Of a stretch of 64,000 nt of DNA, positions 1 to 33,745 are shown piece by piece; the first letter of the stretch is position 1, and the number at the start of each line of letters is the position of its first letter. This stretch comes from Hypomesus transpacificus (taxonomy: Eukaryota; Chordata; Actinopteri; Osmeriformes; Osmeridae). Where the stretch lies: assembly GCF_021917145.1 (NCBI RefSeq), contig NC_061081.1, forward strand, positions 3,740,966 to 3,804,965, read 5' to 3'. The notes under the pieces were generated by a model. The model was not told the origin of the DNA, made no database searches, and saw nothing but the letters and a program-made list of their open reading frames with translations. A program made the position numbers and the translations under genes.

Positions 1-2679
1 ATACAAGTTTTATTTCGTGTTTATGGTCGAGCACATATTCCAGGAAAAAAGCAACACGGCTGTAGCAGTGTATACAAGTGGCGTGGGAGACAATTGCTGC
101 CGAGTCAATGCATACATTTGAAGGCAATAGCCAGTCCATAAATTGAACATTTAACCCCACTGTTTGTTAATATTACAGGAGAAAAAAGTGTTCAATGTTT
201 TATTAAATGTAAAAACATATTACGAACCGCTAATGCATATTTTGCTTAGGCTATACGCTTGTGATTGTAGCCTCGACGTCACCTCAGTTTTAATCATATT
301 CGACATGATACTAAGTGAATATCAATTGGTGCCTATTTCAATTTGTAGTAGCAGTTTCCCCCAGCAGAATGTTTTTCATCAAAAGATGATGATGATGATG
401 ATGATTAAGATGACGAAGAGACGTTGACTGCTGCCGCAGAAATGGATGCAGAGAATTATGTATGTAGCTACTGGTAGTTCTCTCAACATCTACTTTTATT
501 TACAGGCTTGTACGGAACTGTCAGTAACACTGACATTGTGAGAATAATTAATATAAAAAAAACGATTTGCACATTCTGGTCCTGTTGAACAGAGTATGGA
601 TGATGTCTACAGTGAGATGTTCATTTAATGTCAAGTGAATTTTGCATGTGGAACTGTGAAATGTTGCTAATGTAATCTCATGTATACCCAGTTACAAGTA
701 AATGAGTTGTACAAATTGCACCTCGTGAAGAAAGTGCCAAAAACTGACCAAGAAATGGTGTAGGCCTACTTAAGGTAAAAGAATAAAGGCTAATCTCCAA
801 AAAGATTTACTGGAACATCAGTTACGGGAGGATGCATGGTCACAGGTGATGTTAATTGTAGAACAATAACCTACATTAATATTAATTGTTGAATTTGCTG
901 AATTTCTATTTTGACCAAGAGATGTTGTACTAAGGCAGAAGAATAAATGCTGATCTTGTAAGGCTATCCACCTCTCATATGGTAAAATATGGAGTTACTG
1001 AATGGAGTCTCAACTTGATGGCTCTCACATCTTTGTAACTTACTGTAGCATTGCTAAACATAAGTAAGGGTCAAGATTCTGGTGTGATTGTAGTTGTTCT
1101 TGGGTATAAAAGGAATTGTGAAGCATTGTTCTGTGGATTCTTGATATCCTGAGACCTTCTCCTCAGCTCTGGCTTGGCTTAGGCCTACTCCTTCTTCCTC
1201 ACTTCATGCTTTCTATCTCTGGTTTACAATAATCATGGTAAAGTAGGCATAAGAGTTAACTTAATTGATTGCATTCATTTGCAATATGATAAAATGATTA
1301 TATTATTTAACCTTAATTTGACCATTCTTGCTTTGATTTAACCAAAAGAGTCAAATAACTGTAATTCCATTGGTATTGGTATTATTCGTTTTTTTGGCCA
1401 ATATATTGACCCCCAACAATGTTGAAATAGATTTGCTGAAATAACAGTTACAGGACGGTAGCCTACATCATGTAAATTGTAGGAATCATATGAATCATGT
1501 AAATTGTAGGAACAATAGCCGATAGAAAAAAGGCTACTCATTGTTGGATTTCTATTTGTAGGCAATAAAGAAGACCAAATATAATTTCAATTATTTGTCT
1601 TTATTTCAGTGCCAAAAGGCATTTGGTCAATTCTGAGTGCAAATCCACGGCGAGTAACACCATCGATGAAGACCTAAGGGCTGAGAATGTTGCTAGAATA
1701 AATGACAGATTGTGACAGGAAACGGTGACGTTAACTTAGGTATTCATCAGGGAATTAAAGTACATCAAACCGCAGTCTTAAAATCGTCTCCCGGCATTTA
1801 ACTAAGAGAATTAAATTTTGTTCGAGATCGCTCGGCTGAATCAGGAAATGATATGCCGTGTCTGCCAACGCTATCAGGCTAAGAAAGTGGGAGGGGATCG
1901 GTAGAAACGCAGAGTTTGGCATGGAAAACCTGCTAGCGAGCAGGTTAGTTTCAAGGAGTAAGTTACCATGGAAACTTACCAAAAGGTTTCGTTACATCTC
2001 TTTCTGGAACGTGGAACTCAGAGTATGCCTCTTTTCAGGGTTAAACAACTCAAAGTTTTCATTAAACCCGCTACTTGGAATACCCCCCTGGAGCTGACAT
2101 GCCAAGACTCAGACTGGAGTTCTGTAGCATAGAATACAATGTTCAGTTCTAATGGGCTGGGCTGTTCTCTCTCCCTCTTTTCTCAGTTTCTCTCTCTCTC
2201 CCTCTCTTTGGTTTTGTCTCTATGTCCTGACCACAGAGAGGTGAGTCAGCAAATAGTTGATGAGTATACTGGCTAGAGAGAGAGGAAAACAAAGAGGGGG
2301 GAGCAAAGGAATAAAAAGATCAACAAAGAAAACAAACAAATAGGTAAAGGGTGTCAGTAGAGGGGGCAGATGACATCAGAATAACGAGGAAGAATGACTG
2401 AGTGTGAACCAGATGTATGTTCAGTTTAGGTTGCAGGTCCTCTGCTGATGGCTGCTAGTGTAGCATGACCAGGTGTTTTCTGTGTTCCTCTAACACCATG
2501 TCACTTTTCATCCAGATGCTTCCTCTGATTGACGCTGTCTCATTTAGAAAGTTTTGTCTGATCTTTCTCCCTCCTATAATGCCTCTTTACCATCCCTCCC
2601 TCCCCCTTTTTCGCTCCCCTCCACCTCTCTGTGCCTCCAACCCTCCCTTCCTGCCCCTCTTCCCCCCTCATCTCTCCAG
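1..2679. other. Non-coding stretch upstream of first visible GARNL3 exon
   Basis: I see no exon that matches the short GARNL3 N-terminus expected upstream (about 50 residues in human), so this is most likely intron of GARNL3 whose first exon(s) lie left of the window. It is AT-rich for the first 2 kb, then becomes pyrimidine-rich and ends in a long C/T tract that serves as the acceptor of the exon at 2680. A 16-base unit containing AAATTGTAGGA is repeated at about 1469 and 1496. The open frames present are short and have no recognisable similarity. Confidence 0.6.
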
Positions 2680-23267
<20,588 letters not shown>

Positions 23268-23890
23268 AGACAATCCCATCATGCACTTCTTCACCCACCT
23301 CATTCACACATCTTTGGGCTCATCCTTTCCTTGTGTGGGTTGGTTTTGCTTGTTGTTAGATTATTTTACTTGTTTATCTCCCTGTTGCTTGCCTCCAGAC
23401 CCCTTTTACCCTACCATCAGGCCTGGAGTGTGAAGGTGTGTGTGTTCGTAAGTGTGTGTGTGTGTGCTGTGTGTTGTGTGTGTGAGTGTGTATCTAACAG
23501 CCGCGAACAAACCCAAAGAAATGAAGAGGTGGCAGGTGTTGACAATGTCAGGGAAGAGTTCAGTGAGTTTTGCTTATGGTTTCCCCCAACAAACCAAAAC
23601 TGAATGTAAACACACCAAGGCACGAAGACGAACCCTGTGGTTCAAACTCCCTTTCTGTTCCTGCAGCTCCCCGATTTGCTGCATATTATTATGTGATGAT
23701 TTCCACTTTCAAATGTTGTGTAATATATGCATAGCTATTCGTACATCTGTTTATATGTTAAGATGCATACACATGGAAAAACATTGTATACCTTTATAGA
23801 TATATGAGAAAAATACAATTAAGTCACTTATTTAGTAAATGTATTGTTTTATGCTCTACACGTTGGCCTGTCTTGTTTATTCCTTCATAC

Positions 23891-24175
23891 AACAAGTAGA
23901 CAGACTGACAGACAGACAGGTACAATGATGCATAGATGATCTGGTATGCAGGCAGACAGGTGAACCAACAAACTAGTTGACAGACAGTTACGATGATGAC
24001 AAGTAGAGAGATAGGATATTAGGTACTGCAGACAAGAACTGTACATAGTTGGACAGGTATGTAGTTAGGGAGACAGACAAGTAGAGGGCCAGCTAGATAG
24101 AGAGACAGGTGGACAGATGAACCAGAAAGGTAGACAGGTACTTAGATAGAGAGGCAGACAGGTGGACCGAAAGTG
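23891..24175. repeat. Diverged GACA/GATA simple-repeat region
   Basis: Many 'gacagacagg', 'tagatagagagacagg' and 'ggtagacagg' units interspersed with unique sequence. Confidence 0.65.
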
Positions 24176-25320
24176 GAATCTCCCAGAAGTGCCAATCGTC
24201 AGCATACTCCACAAAACTACAGTTCCTATGATGCAACTGCCTCTCCAGACCTACTGGTCCTATAGCATTCATGTCTTGAGGGTTGCACAGGGCAGCATCC
24301 AACCACTGGTAGTGTTATCACGTCAGCATTGATGTTCATTCTGAAACTCACAAACCCACTACATGGTCCTATGTAGCTTGTATGTATAAAAAAAACGTCC
24401 TCATAAGGTATCTATGTATTCTCCATGAAGATCAATCTCAGACTTGTGAGTTTGGAAGGTGGAATACTGAGCTCACCAAGTGCAATGGGACAGGAGAAAA
24501 CAGTCAGTGACTAATGCATGCACAGCCAGAAGTCAGTTAAAACAGCATTAAGACACAGCCATAATCCAGAATAACTCTAATAGCAAATACAATATAACTA
24601 ACACTGTTGAGAGTCCATATGTTGACGACAGGAAATTAGCGTTGGAACTCTCATATTGGCGCAAGTGTCTTATTTTCTTGCAAAATGGAACCCCTTTTTG
24701 AAAATGCATGAACACCCCCTTCTCCCTGATACTCTCCACTCTCTTTCACCCACTCTTCTCTGTTACTCACTGTGTTTGACTGAGTCAATGTGCATCCCCT
24801 CAACTATTACACAACATAGGGTGTTCAAAAAAATGAAAAAACGTGATTTATTTTTACAAGAAAAGTATACTTGTTCTTCAATATTTTGGTTCCTATAACA
24901 TATGGGTCAACAGGAGGTTGCTGTCTGAAGATTTCTAATACTGCTTAATCACTTTGATTGTTACTCCCTTTTTCCTCTCTTTTTGATTTTGGCCCACCCT
25001 CTTCTGTTTTTCTCCTTCCCCTTGACGTTTTCACAGTGGTTTTGTATCTAAATCAATATTTACTGTTTAGACTGTTGCTGAACCTCTCTGTGATATCAAA
25101 ATGACAAAAAAATGACAAAAAAACACCAAGTGTCTTAAAATATTGTATCGCCATTGTTTTTAATGCCAAGTACTACTTGTAAATGTTTGTGTTTAAAATT
25201 GTGGCCTCAAATGAAACTAAAATATTATTCTAATTATTATTAATATTATTTGAACAATTATTTTAAACAAGTGCTGTAGACCACTGCTGTGAGAGTAGTC
25301 ATTTCTGTTCATTGATATGT

Positions 25321-25326
25321 AATAAA
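25321..25326 (+). promoter_or_regulatory. Candidate GARNL3 polyadenylation signal
   Basis: Canonical AATAAA followed by T- and GT-rich sequence ('tttgtactgtcgttgtctt'). Confidence 0.5.
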
Positions 25327-25340
25327 TATTTATGGAATTT

Positions 25341-28300
25341 GATCCATTTGTACTGTCGTTGTCTTAACAGATGTTAGGGGTAGCTATCTAATATCTGTTT
25401 AACAAAATTGATTCAAGTACATTTAATTAATTACAACAGCCAACAATGCCCTGGGTGCACAGGGCAAAGGGACCCAGTAACATATCTGTATCCAGGCAGG
25501 GGGCAATGTTACCAGAGAGATATATTAGGGTGACTTAAGCAAGTCATGTCATCATGAGCTACCTGTTAGCAGGCGATCTAACATATAAGCTTTGGGGGAC
25601 TCTTAGACTCAGTGCAGTTTGTTAGTTGTTTGATTGAGGTGATGGGTGTAATGATGAAAGACTCAAGTCAGATAAAGCTGCAATGCATATGAGGGCTTTA
25701 TTGTTAACAGGAGTTATGCAGCAAATTCTCAAAAGTTATACTCGAGTAACAGTAGGCTTTACCTATTAAAAAGTACAAGTAGAAGTGCCCCAATCAAACA
25801 TCACTTGAGAAAAAGCATAAAAGCATCAGTGACCCAGAAATGTAACCTACTTAAGTCAAAAGTACATATTCAGATTAACAGTTAATCAAGCAGACCAATT
25901 GGGTGTGAAATATGCATTTCCCTAAATATAAAAACAGTTCAACCTTATTTCTCAATAATAACCGCATTCATGGCTTGCCATCTTTGTTAAAAGACAATCT
26001 GACCTTGTCCAAGTAATCAATGCAATGATATGTAGCCTTCATTTGTCTGCTGTTTCCTACATTATAAATTGCTTATGTTATGTTGATCAACATGTAGGCT
26101 ATTGGTTCTCTGTTCAATTGTCTTACCACCAGGGACGGACTGGGAGTAAAAATAGGCGCTGGACTTTGATCCAGACCGGCCCACCAGAACCGGTCCCATA
26201 TACGCCACCACAGCGAGCGCCCTGCTAATGCATGCAAATTCTGTGCCTGACACTAGACCATTCCCGTTAATAGACAAAGGCCATGACTCTTTTTCTTCCC
26301 GTCTTCCCGCCATTTGTTTTGTTTCATGTGTTAGCCCATCAAACTCTTACTAAAGCCAATAACAAATATATCCTGTACTGTTCATTATATTTCCAATTAC
26401 TTCATCATTTTATATAATTTGAACTTGCGTATTCTGTTCCCTCGCGTTATTTCATCCGCTCTACCTTTGAATGAATTGATTCCTTCAGAGGAATTATTAT
26501 TACATATTAAATCTAGGTTTCCTTGATGTCCTAACCCCTAACTAAATAACTGATTGTAGATCAGGTATATTTATTCTAAACCCCGCTACACATCAGACTC
26601 ATCCTCTGCGTTTGTTGGGAAACCGCATGGTCAAACAGTCAAAACATTTTACAGATACCACAGGCATCGGTTTCCAGAGTTTCACGGTGTGCTTTAATTC
26701 CAACATCTTACACATTTTATGATAAATGACCAAGTTCTAGAAGGAATCCTGTCAAAAACTTAGTCAATGTATTTCTCAAAAACTTGCTGTGGATGGTGAG
26801 GAAAGATTGGTGGACATCGTCCGTGCATAATCAAACCACTTGGCCAGCCTCCAGTGATTCTGATGGAAGCTTAAAACTATGTATTGCAAAAAGGAAGTGC
26901 CGGTATTACCGACTCATAATCCTTAGTTTTTTTCTATCATTTGATAGAAAAAAACTGTAGCTTTTTTCTATCATTTAACAGTGAGGCTGCAAGGCTTACA
27001 CCATTTGCTGTGCTCGTATGTACCCTTAAACAACGGTTCACGTCTAGGCCTGCCTTCAAGGGCAGTTACCCACGGGTTTCCTCCCCTCCCAGTAACCCTC
27101 TTTGATCTCGCTCTGCTATAGTCCAACACCCCCTATAGTGTTTATTGTTTTGTCATGCTTGTTACTTGTTTATATCTTGTAATAAACTACTTGTATTTTT
27201 GATTCACCAGCCTTTGGTCCAGTTCAGTCCTGACCCATCCTAATGGGGAACTTAACAAACTTGAGCTTCCCGAACCTCAGTTATATCTAACTCCATTATA
27301 TGGTTCAAAGTAATTGTTGGACAAACACGGGACAGTTCCTCCTAGCTCCACACAATTCCTTCTCCCCTTGGTAGAAAGCCACCTGGTCATTGACCATCAT
27401 TTAATTTGAGTTTGAGACCCTGGTGTGGACTTTCCCTTGTTTCCCAATGGTTGGTTTTGAAATTCCACTGAGATGCCATTCCATGAACTAATGTTTGACA
27501 AAGAGAGAAGGAGTGAGGGTGGTAGGGAACAAGATAGGGGTAAACCCTTTCTCTTCTCTTCCTCTTCACATGTCCTTGAAATAAGGGCAAGTCCTGACCT
27601 GAGACCCCAAAGCAAACACACACACTGAAGTCACACAGAGGCTGTGTGTATACAGTTTAAACAAGGGATATTTCTTTGAAATAACTACTTGTCATGGTGA
27701 GGAACACCATAGTGACTACACACAAAAAATATGAGTGTTTGTGATTGTATAGTCTGCACATGTGAACCTTATGTTAAAGCATAGGGCCTATGTGTGTCAG
27801 TGCATGTGTTAATGTGAATGAGACTGAGATGAGTGTGGGACCAAAAACAAGGCAACCTTAGCCAAGATAATCATGCCTATGGCTGTGGTCTCCTGGCTGC
27901 ATGTGTTTCTCTCTCCTTCTCTGGCCTCATCTCCTTATTTCCCCAGACAAACATTAAGATTTACAGCCTCAAGCTTTTTAGCCACCAACCACTCAGCTTC
28001 CAATCTTTCCAGCTCCCCAAGACCCAATATTTCCAGTACCCCACCTCCCCAGCCTTTAAAACATTGGAGAATCCAGCTTTTCAGTAACCCAAACACTCAC
28101 TTAGATTTACACTTAGATTCTTCCAAGATTCTTTCTGTAGATCCCTTGTAGCACAGAGCATTACGTAACAGGAAGCGGTAAGTTGGAGCTCAGCCCTGTA
28201 CTCTGCATCACCAGACACAGAGAGAACCCAGAAAGAAAAACAGTAATATCACGCACACAACCGCACTGCTTTTCCCTCCCCCTCTGTCAGGTCAGAGGAA

Positions 28301-29611
28301 TGTCTAAGTCTTTACCCCACTACAGACCAGAGACAACCAAATGAGTGCAATAGTCACTAGTTGGCTCCGAAAGTACTCATTACCATGTTGGGCAAATAAA
28401 CAGGCCAAAGATTAAATCTGTACTTTTTGAAAATGCATTATTTAAATAAATATACATATAATAAAATACTGCTTTGGCAGAGCTACATCTCATTTGTGTA
28501 AAGCAAACCATTACAGTTCTTAAGGGATTATCCAAGAGAGTGAAACAGAGCAGATTCAATTCCAGTAAACTGTTTTAACTTGTCTATGAAAACTTGGCTC
28601 CTCATTGATGTGTAAATCTAAGCTCACTGCCAAAAACATTGGTTTCTTCATTTAACAAGAGAAACATTCAATAACAAAGCACAGTCCAAAATAACTTAGC
28701 ATAAATATGAATTTGAATTTATGTCTTCAGAATTCACAAATGTTACATATGTTACAGATATACTAATAGAAGCATTAGTGTTGCATGCCCCCGACTTCTG
28801 TGTTAATGAAGGCAACTTACAAATAGTTCATTTTCCACAGTCTGGGGCAACCAAGTGTAAAGGAGCAGTGACAACCTTCATATACAAGTAAGAATGAAGT
28901 CCCATATTGCATGATCAGCTGCCAACATGGTGGTAGTTGCTTTGTAAATACACAAACTCATGAAAGGGAAATATGGCTCTGAGATGTCACTTATCACCTC
29001 TCTGCTCTTTGGGTCATGTTGTAGGACAACCCTTGTGAGCTGAGATGTAGGACAACATCCCACATTGGAGTTCTCAAGTTTTAAACCATCCATAATAAAG
29101 GATAAAAGAGTAATTAAATAACCTTCATTTTGTGCCTTTAAAATACATTCAAAAACTACAATCTTCTTTTAAAATATTGCATCGCCTGCTGACAGTGAGT
29201 GTTTAAGACTTGGACATGGATTCGTAGGCAGTGTAAGCCAGCAACAAACACAGCGTGGTCAAATGGTATTCAACAAAGCAAGAACACAATTTTGACAATA
29301 ACAAAAAGGAAGATAGAATAGACAGCTAAAAAAGCAGCAGTCTTCTATTTTCCCTTCTGTATGTACTGTGTTTAGGGTCTCCCTCATGGGAGATACTGGA
29401 TGCCTGTATGCAGGCAAAATGACCTTTAAGACGATTCACACATTATCTTGGTCGCTAACTCAGACAGAACATCGAACCAGTGTAGCTCCTAGGGTACACA
29501 ATGACAAATGACATATTCTATGTATGGTAGTTCTTGTGCATTCGATCTTACAAATTAAATTTAACAACCTCCTAGCCACCCTTTTAAGAGTGTGGCATTG
29601 ATGTACTACAG
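25341..29611. other. Intergenic, GARNL3-PTGES; includes PTGES 3' UTR
   Basis: No exon recognised on either strand. AT-rich, with a fragment of the 'agggacggactgg' repeat near 26132, a perfect hairpin at 26925-26956 and an LTR-3'-end-like block near 27000-27250. The right part, next to the PTGES stop at 29612, must hold the PTGES 3' UTR, but I could not place its polyadenylation site. Confidence 0.5.
26925..26956. repeat. Perfect 15-bp inverted repeat, 2-base loop
   Basis: AGTTTTTTTCTATCA (26925-26939) and its reverse complement (26942-26956). A partial third arm 'gcttttttctatcattt' follows at about 26961. Confidence 0.8.
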
Positions 29612-31623
29612 TCATGCGTATGAGGCCACCACCATGAGGACCTGCACTGCCATTGACACGCAAGGCACCTGGGCAACAACATATGCCAGGGAGCGTGTGG
29701 GCGCTGGCAGGGCGCACAGGTATGCCATACTGTGAACAAGACGACTTACAAAGAAAACTAGGAAGTGACAGCGCGCCAAAGACAGAGATGGGCTAATTAG
29801 AGAGTAGACAGCACCCAGGAACAGGAAAGGGAGGATGTTCTCCATGTCGTTACGGTGAGCCCTGAAACAGAGAGAAGCAAACAGGGAGGTTGATAGACTT
29901 CCAAAGAGGAAGTCCAGGAAAAAGGTTGTGCTGGACTGTATTATACAATCATCATGGCCTCAGTAAAACAGCTGTTTCTTATTAGAAATCTTACAGAGAT
30001 TTTAACTGTTTTGACGCAGCCTTCCTGGGCTTGATCAACAACAGAGGGTCAGCACACATAATTACATCATCCACTGACAATCAAGACACAAAAACCTGTG
30101 GTTTAGCAAAAGGCTGCTTTCCCCATCTTTTATATTATTCTTTCAGTATTTTTAAAACTCCGGGTTGAAATATATTTTGTGACTCAAATTAAAATATTAA
30201 TTTAGGGATTTCCTGTATGTGACTACTCCATCCTGTCAGCCAGGCACACTCAGATAGCCTGTCTGAGACAGGGCAAAACTTCTCACTAAGGCATCTGCAG
30301 GCAGCTGCTGTCTCCTTATGCTAAGGCCATCAAGGAGTACAAGCAGTATTCCTAATAAAATCATGATTAACAAATAAGGTGCAAATCATTGAGAATCATA
30401 AAGAATCAACAATAAAATAATTGTGGATAATCTTCAGTTCCCAGAGAGGGCACAACAGTAATGTTTCACATATGAAACAATATTTCTCTAGCCTATATTC
30501 TTGCCTGCCATGAGGGAATCTCATGTATTTTGAGAGTTTGCATGTCATTATTTAGTATGTTTCCATCAACACTTTATAGATAGATCTGGAAAAGTGTGTC
30601 TTACAGGACAAATGAACCCAAGAAAACTCTCCAAGAAAAAGTTCCAAGACATGCAAAGTAAACTGTTTCCTCTCCAATGTGAAAGCAACTACTGAGAAAA
30701 ATATGTTTCTGAGACCAACCCTAATAAGGTTAAGGAGCCGAACAATATGGTGTTTTAGATCAAAGTCTGATAAATGAATAGCCTATTCGTGCAGCCTACA
30801 TGTAATATTTAAAAAACGGCATGACAACATGTTTATGAGACCATTTGATTGAGCAAACCTTCAACCAACTGGTAAGCTATAGGAGAAACATGCTGAAAAA
30901 ACATGTTCGTGATTGCCTGCATTCCCAACCCTGGTTTCCTGCCGGGTCTATAAAACGGCACCTGGGGGAGTAACAAAAAAGGGATGGAAAGTTTTCTTTG
31001 AAAAACATGTTTTACCCGACGTCGCGGATCATTTTCCGACAAGTTAAAACAAACATACAGTTACCCACAGCCCCCGGGCTTGCACTTTCAGTAATATGAA
31101 AATTAGGATATTCATAACACAAATACAAAAGAGTGTCGATTCCTTTGGGGTACGTGTTAGCGCATTACTAGTAAAAGTATCCATGCCCACGAATACAAAT
31201 GAGGGTCAATTCCTTTGGGGGAGGTCTAAAAGCATTGTTAACGTCCCAGTCCTTAGCAGGTGTATGGATAGTTCTAGATAGAAAAAAGTGCAAGAGAAAA
31301 GACAATATAACAGTTAGGGTCTCACCTTCTGCACCGTTCTACGTCAGGGTCCTTTCTGAAGTGATCTAGTCCTCCGTGCCTCAGTGCGTCCTCCGGGTTC
31401 GCGAATGCCTTTAACGGGGATAAAACGTAGGCTACAAAGAGGACGGGGGAATTGCCTTGATATGATATTGATAACATAACCGGTTAATAACTAGCTATGT
31501 CATGACACCACTCACCTTTTTGCGCAGCCTCATTTGTCCAGTTATGGTGGCAATGATGTACATCTTCAATACAAGGAGAACACCGTAAAAGACGAAGCAC
31601 GAGAACACAGTGTTCAGCAACAT
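29612..31623 (-). CDS. ptges: PTGES: microsomal prostaglandin E synthase 1
   Basis: MAPEG-family integral membrane enzyme of the ER/perinuclear membrane; converts prostaglandin H2 to E2 using glutathione, downstream of cyclo-oxygenase. Coding exons on the minus strand: 31516-31623 (ATG), 31326-31408, 29612-29861 (TGA). All splice sites are GT-AG and phases join to 146 residues (human 152). The first exon encodes a membrane segment ending MYIIATITGQMRLRKK. The second opens AFANPEDALRHGG and carries the DPDVERC motif, and the third starts RAHRNDMENILPFLFLG. The glutathione-site segment AHRNDMEN and the PTRS arginine-serine pair (Arg126/Ser127 in human) are kept. The start was chosen because this Met precedes the family-typical N-terminus at the right length. 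Intron 2 holds a repeat block also found upstream of the gene. Confidence 0.95.
30656..30998. repeat. Duplicated block, copy A (PTGES intron 2)
   Basis: Shares long matching runs with 32601-32991 in the same orientation: 'cctctccaatgtgaaagcaact', 'ggagccgaacaata', 'gataaatgaatagcct', 'acatgttcgtgattgcctgc', 'aaagggatggaaagttttct'. Confidence 0.85.
31096..31220. repeat. Two-copy tandem-like repeat
   Basis: 'atacaaaagagtgtcgattcctttgggg' is followed about 70 bases later by 'atacaaatgagggtcaattcctttggggg'. Intronic in PTGES, on the exon-2 side. Confidence 0.5.
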
Positions 31624-32140
31624 GATTACTCCTATGTTTTCTCTTCCGAAGCAGGAAAAATAGAATCCGAAATCCACGTCGGTTAAGTAAGTGTGCGCTG
31701 TCAGCTTGTTAATTGGTAAATTAGACGAATTGGCTGTGGAGCTTTTTAACTTTAGGGTTTGTTTGCCCTCCCTGAAGCATCTCTCTCTCCCCCTCTCTTC
31801 CTCTGTCTCTAAGTTGTTCCCTCTCTCTCCCTGTCTCACGCAAGTTAGTCCGCTGCGGAGGTGGAATTATAATAGTGCCCTGTCAGTGCTATCTCGAGCA
31901 AAAAAAAAGCCTCGGTTTATGTGGAGCGTGTATAATGTGTTTGTTCAGACGCGTCAAGCTGGAGATGCCGATGTTGAAAGGAATGAATTGGACCATTCGA
32001 TTTTTACCAAGCACATCAATACCACATCTTATTATTTTATACTTTGAACTTATTATTAATTAACCCAACTATAATTTATTGCATAATACTGATTCTGGAG
32101 GATCCTGCACATCATTTCAATCGTTTGTGTGTAGAGCAAG

Positions 32141-32285
32141 GCCATAGCAATGGAGTCAACATTGGGGTGGACGAATGAATTTTATGATAATTTCGTGCGT
32201 GGTTGCCTGTCGTAGCGTAGCACATTTATAATCTTATATCAATATATTGGGGGGACATTTTGACCAGATTATGATTACGGCCTTG
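32141..32285. repeat. Dispersed repeat, copy B
   Basis: Second copy of the element at 7213-7413; shorter, with the same ordered blocks. Confidence 0.75.
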
Positions 32286-32600
32286 GTGTAGAGCAACCCT
32301 CCTCTCTCCAATTGGTTGTTGTTGAACTTTTTGGCCTGGATGTAGCCCTATACAAGTCTAGCACAGTTGTTAGACAGGCAGGTGGTAAAATGCGTGAAAA
32401 AATCGAATCCCTGCTGTGGTGTGATTTCGCATAGGCGGGCGACACAATATGAACCAGTTTTAACCATCCCAACTCTTACCAAATTATGCTACAATGGTTT
32501 TATTTACCAAGCTTACCGTTTTACATCATTACTGTCAATAATAAATAATCAATAATATCAGAACCAAACATGCATTACTTTTACATCAACTGGACATGTT

Positions 32601-32991
32601 AAGTAAACTGCTTCCTCTCCAATGTGAAAGCAACTCCTGAGAAAATATTTCTGAGACCAGCCCTGATAAGGCTTAGGAGCCGAACAATAGAACCAACATG
32701 CTTTGATTTAGGTCTACGTTTTAGCCTATGTGCTGCTTTAGATCAAAGTCCGATAAATGAATAGCCTACATGTACATGTAACATTTTAAAAACGGCATGA
32801 CTACATGTTTTTGAGATCATTAAATTGAATGTAACTTCAATCTGGTAAGCTGTAGGAGAAACATGTTGTAGCTAAAAATAAAAATAAAAAACATGTTCGT
32901 GATTGCCTGCATTCCCAACTGAAGGTTTCCTGCCGAGTCAATAAAACAACCCCGCTGAGAGGTAACAAAAAAAGGGATGGAAAGTTTTCTT
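32601..32991. repeat. Duplicated block, copy B (upstream of PTGES)
   Basis: About 390 bp matching 30656-30998 with small insertions, including 'aaaaataaaaataaaa'. It lies roughly 1 kb upstream of the PTGES start codon. Confidence 0.85.
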
Positions 32992-33689
32992 AAAGTTCTC
33001 TCCATTAAATTAGACGTTTGGTCTTCTCCTTTCATAGACAGATGGTGTCAGACATTCTTCATTTCAGCCAAAAGTATTTTTGGTCTCAGTGTCTGGTTGG
33101 ACTAGAATACACAGTGAGGAGGGGACAATTTTTTCATCACCCTCATGTTAAAGAACCGAACAGGCATTTCTCACATAAGTGATTTACACTAAACATCAGA
33201 CATTTGTCCTCAGACAGTAACAGAATACAATTATAAAATCTGTGTTGATGTATGAAGTCTTTTTTTTATTACAGTTCATGGTTTGATTTGATATTTGAAT
33301 TGCAATTCTGAAATTTCTACATCCATTCTTCCAGCTCAGATTGGGTTTAGTGGGTTATCTTGATATTACTTTACCCCTCTCTTTTGAGATGCTCAGAGAG
33401 TCTGTTCCAACACAGCCCCCCTCTGAAAGACTGAAAAAGCCCCCCTCTGAAAGACTGAAAAAAAACAAGCACAGACATCTCAGAAAAATAATCAACCATA
33501 ACCAAATAACCAATCCATAAATCTAGTCAACTCTCTTGCACACACCCTCACAACACACACACATATTTAACCAGTTGTTTTTTTTGTTCACGTAATGAAA
33601 CAAACAGAAAACATTTATACATGGTTCCAGTTTCTTCTGTTTTCATCATTTTGTTTCTGTATGGGGTCAGATGGCATTGTGTCCTTGGT

Positions 33690-33745
33690 CAGGCACTTCG
33701 CCCTATTGCCTCAGGGGGAATGTCCCTGTACTTATTGTGCTGGTG
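33690..33745 (+). mobile_element. SINE body fragment
   Basis: 'ggtcaggcacttcgccctattgcctcagggggaatgtccctgtacttat' corresponds to the body of the SINE at 20307-20497 read on its own strand. Confidence 0.6.

Larger units (their letters stand above)
23268..25340 (+). other. GARNL3 3' UTR (probable extent)
   Basis: No coding signal after the GARNL3 stop. The first good polyadenylation signal with AU-rich context is AATAAA at 25321-25326, which would give a UTR of about 2 kb. It includes a diverged GACA/GATA-repeat zone at about 23891-24175. The true end could be elsewhere. Confidence 0.5.
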
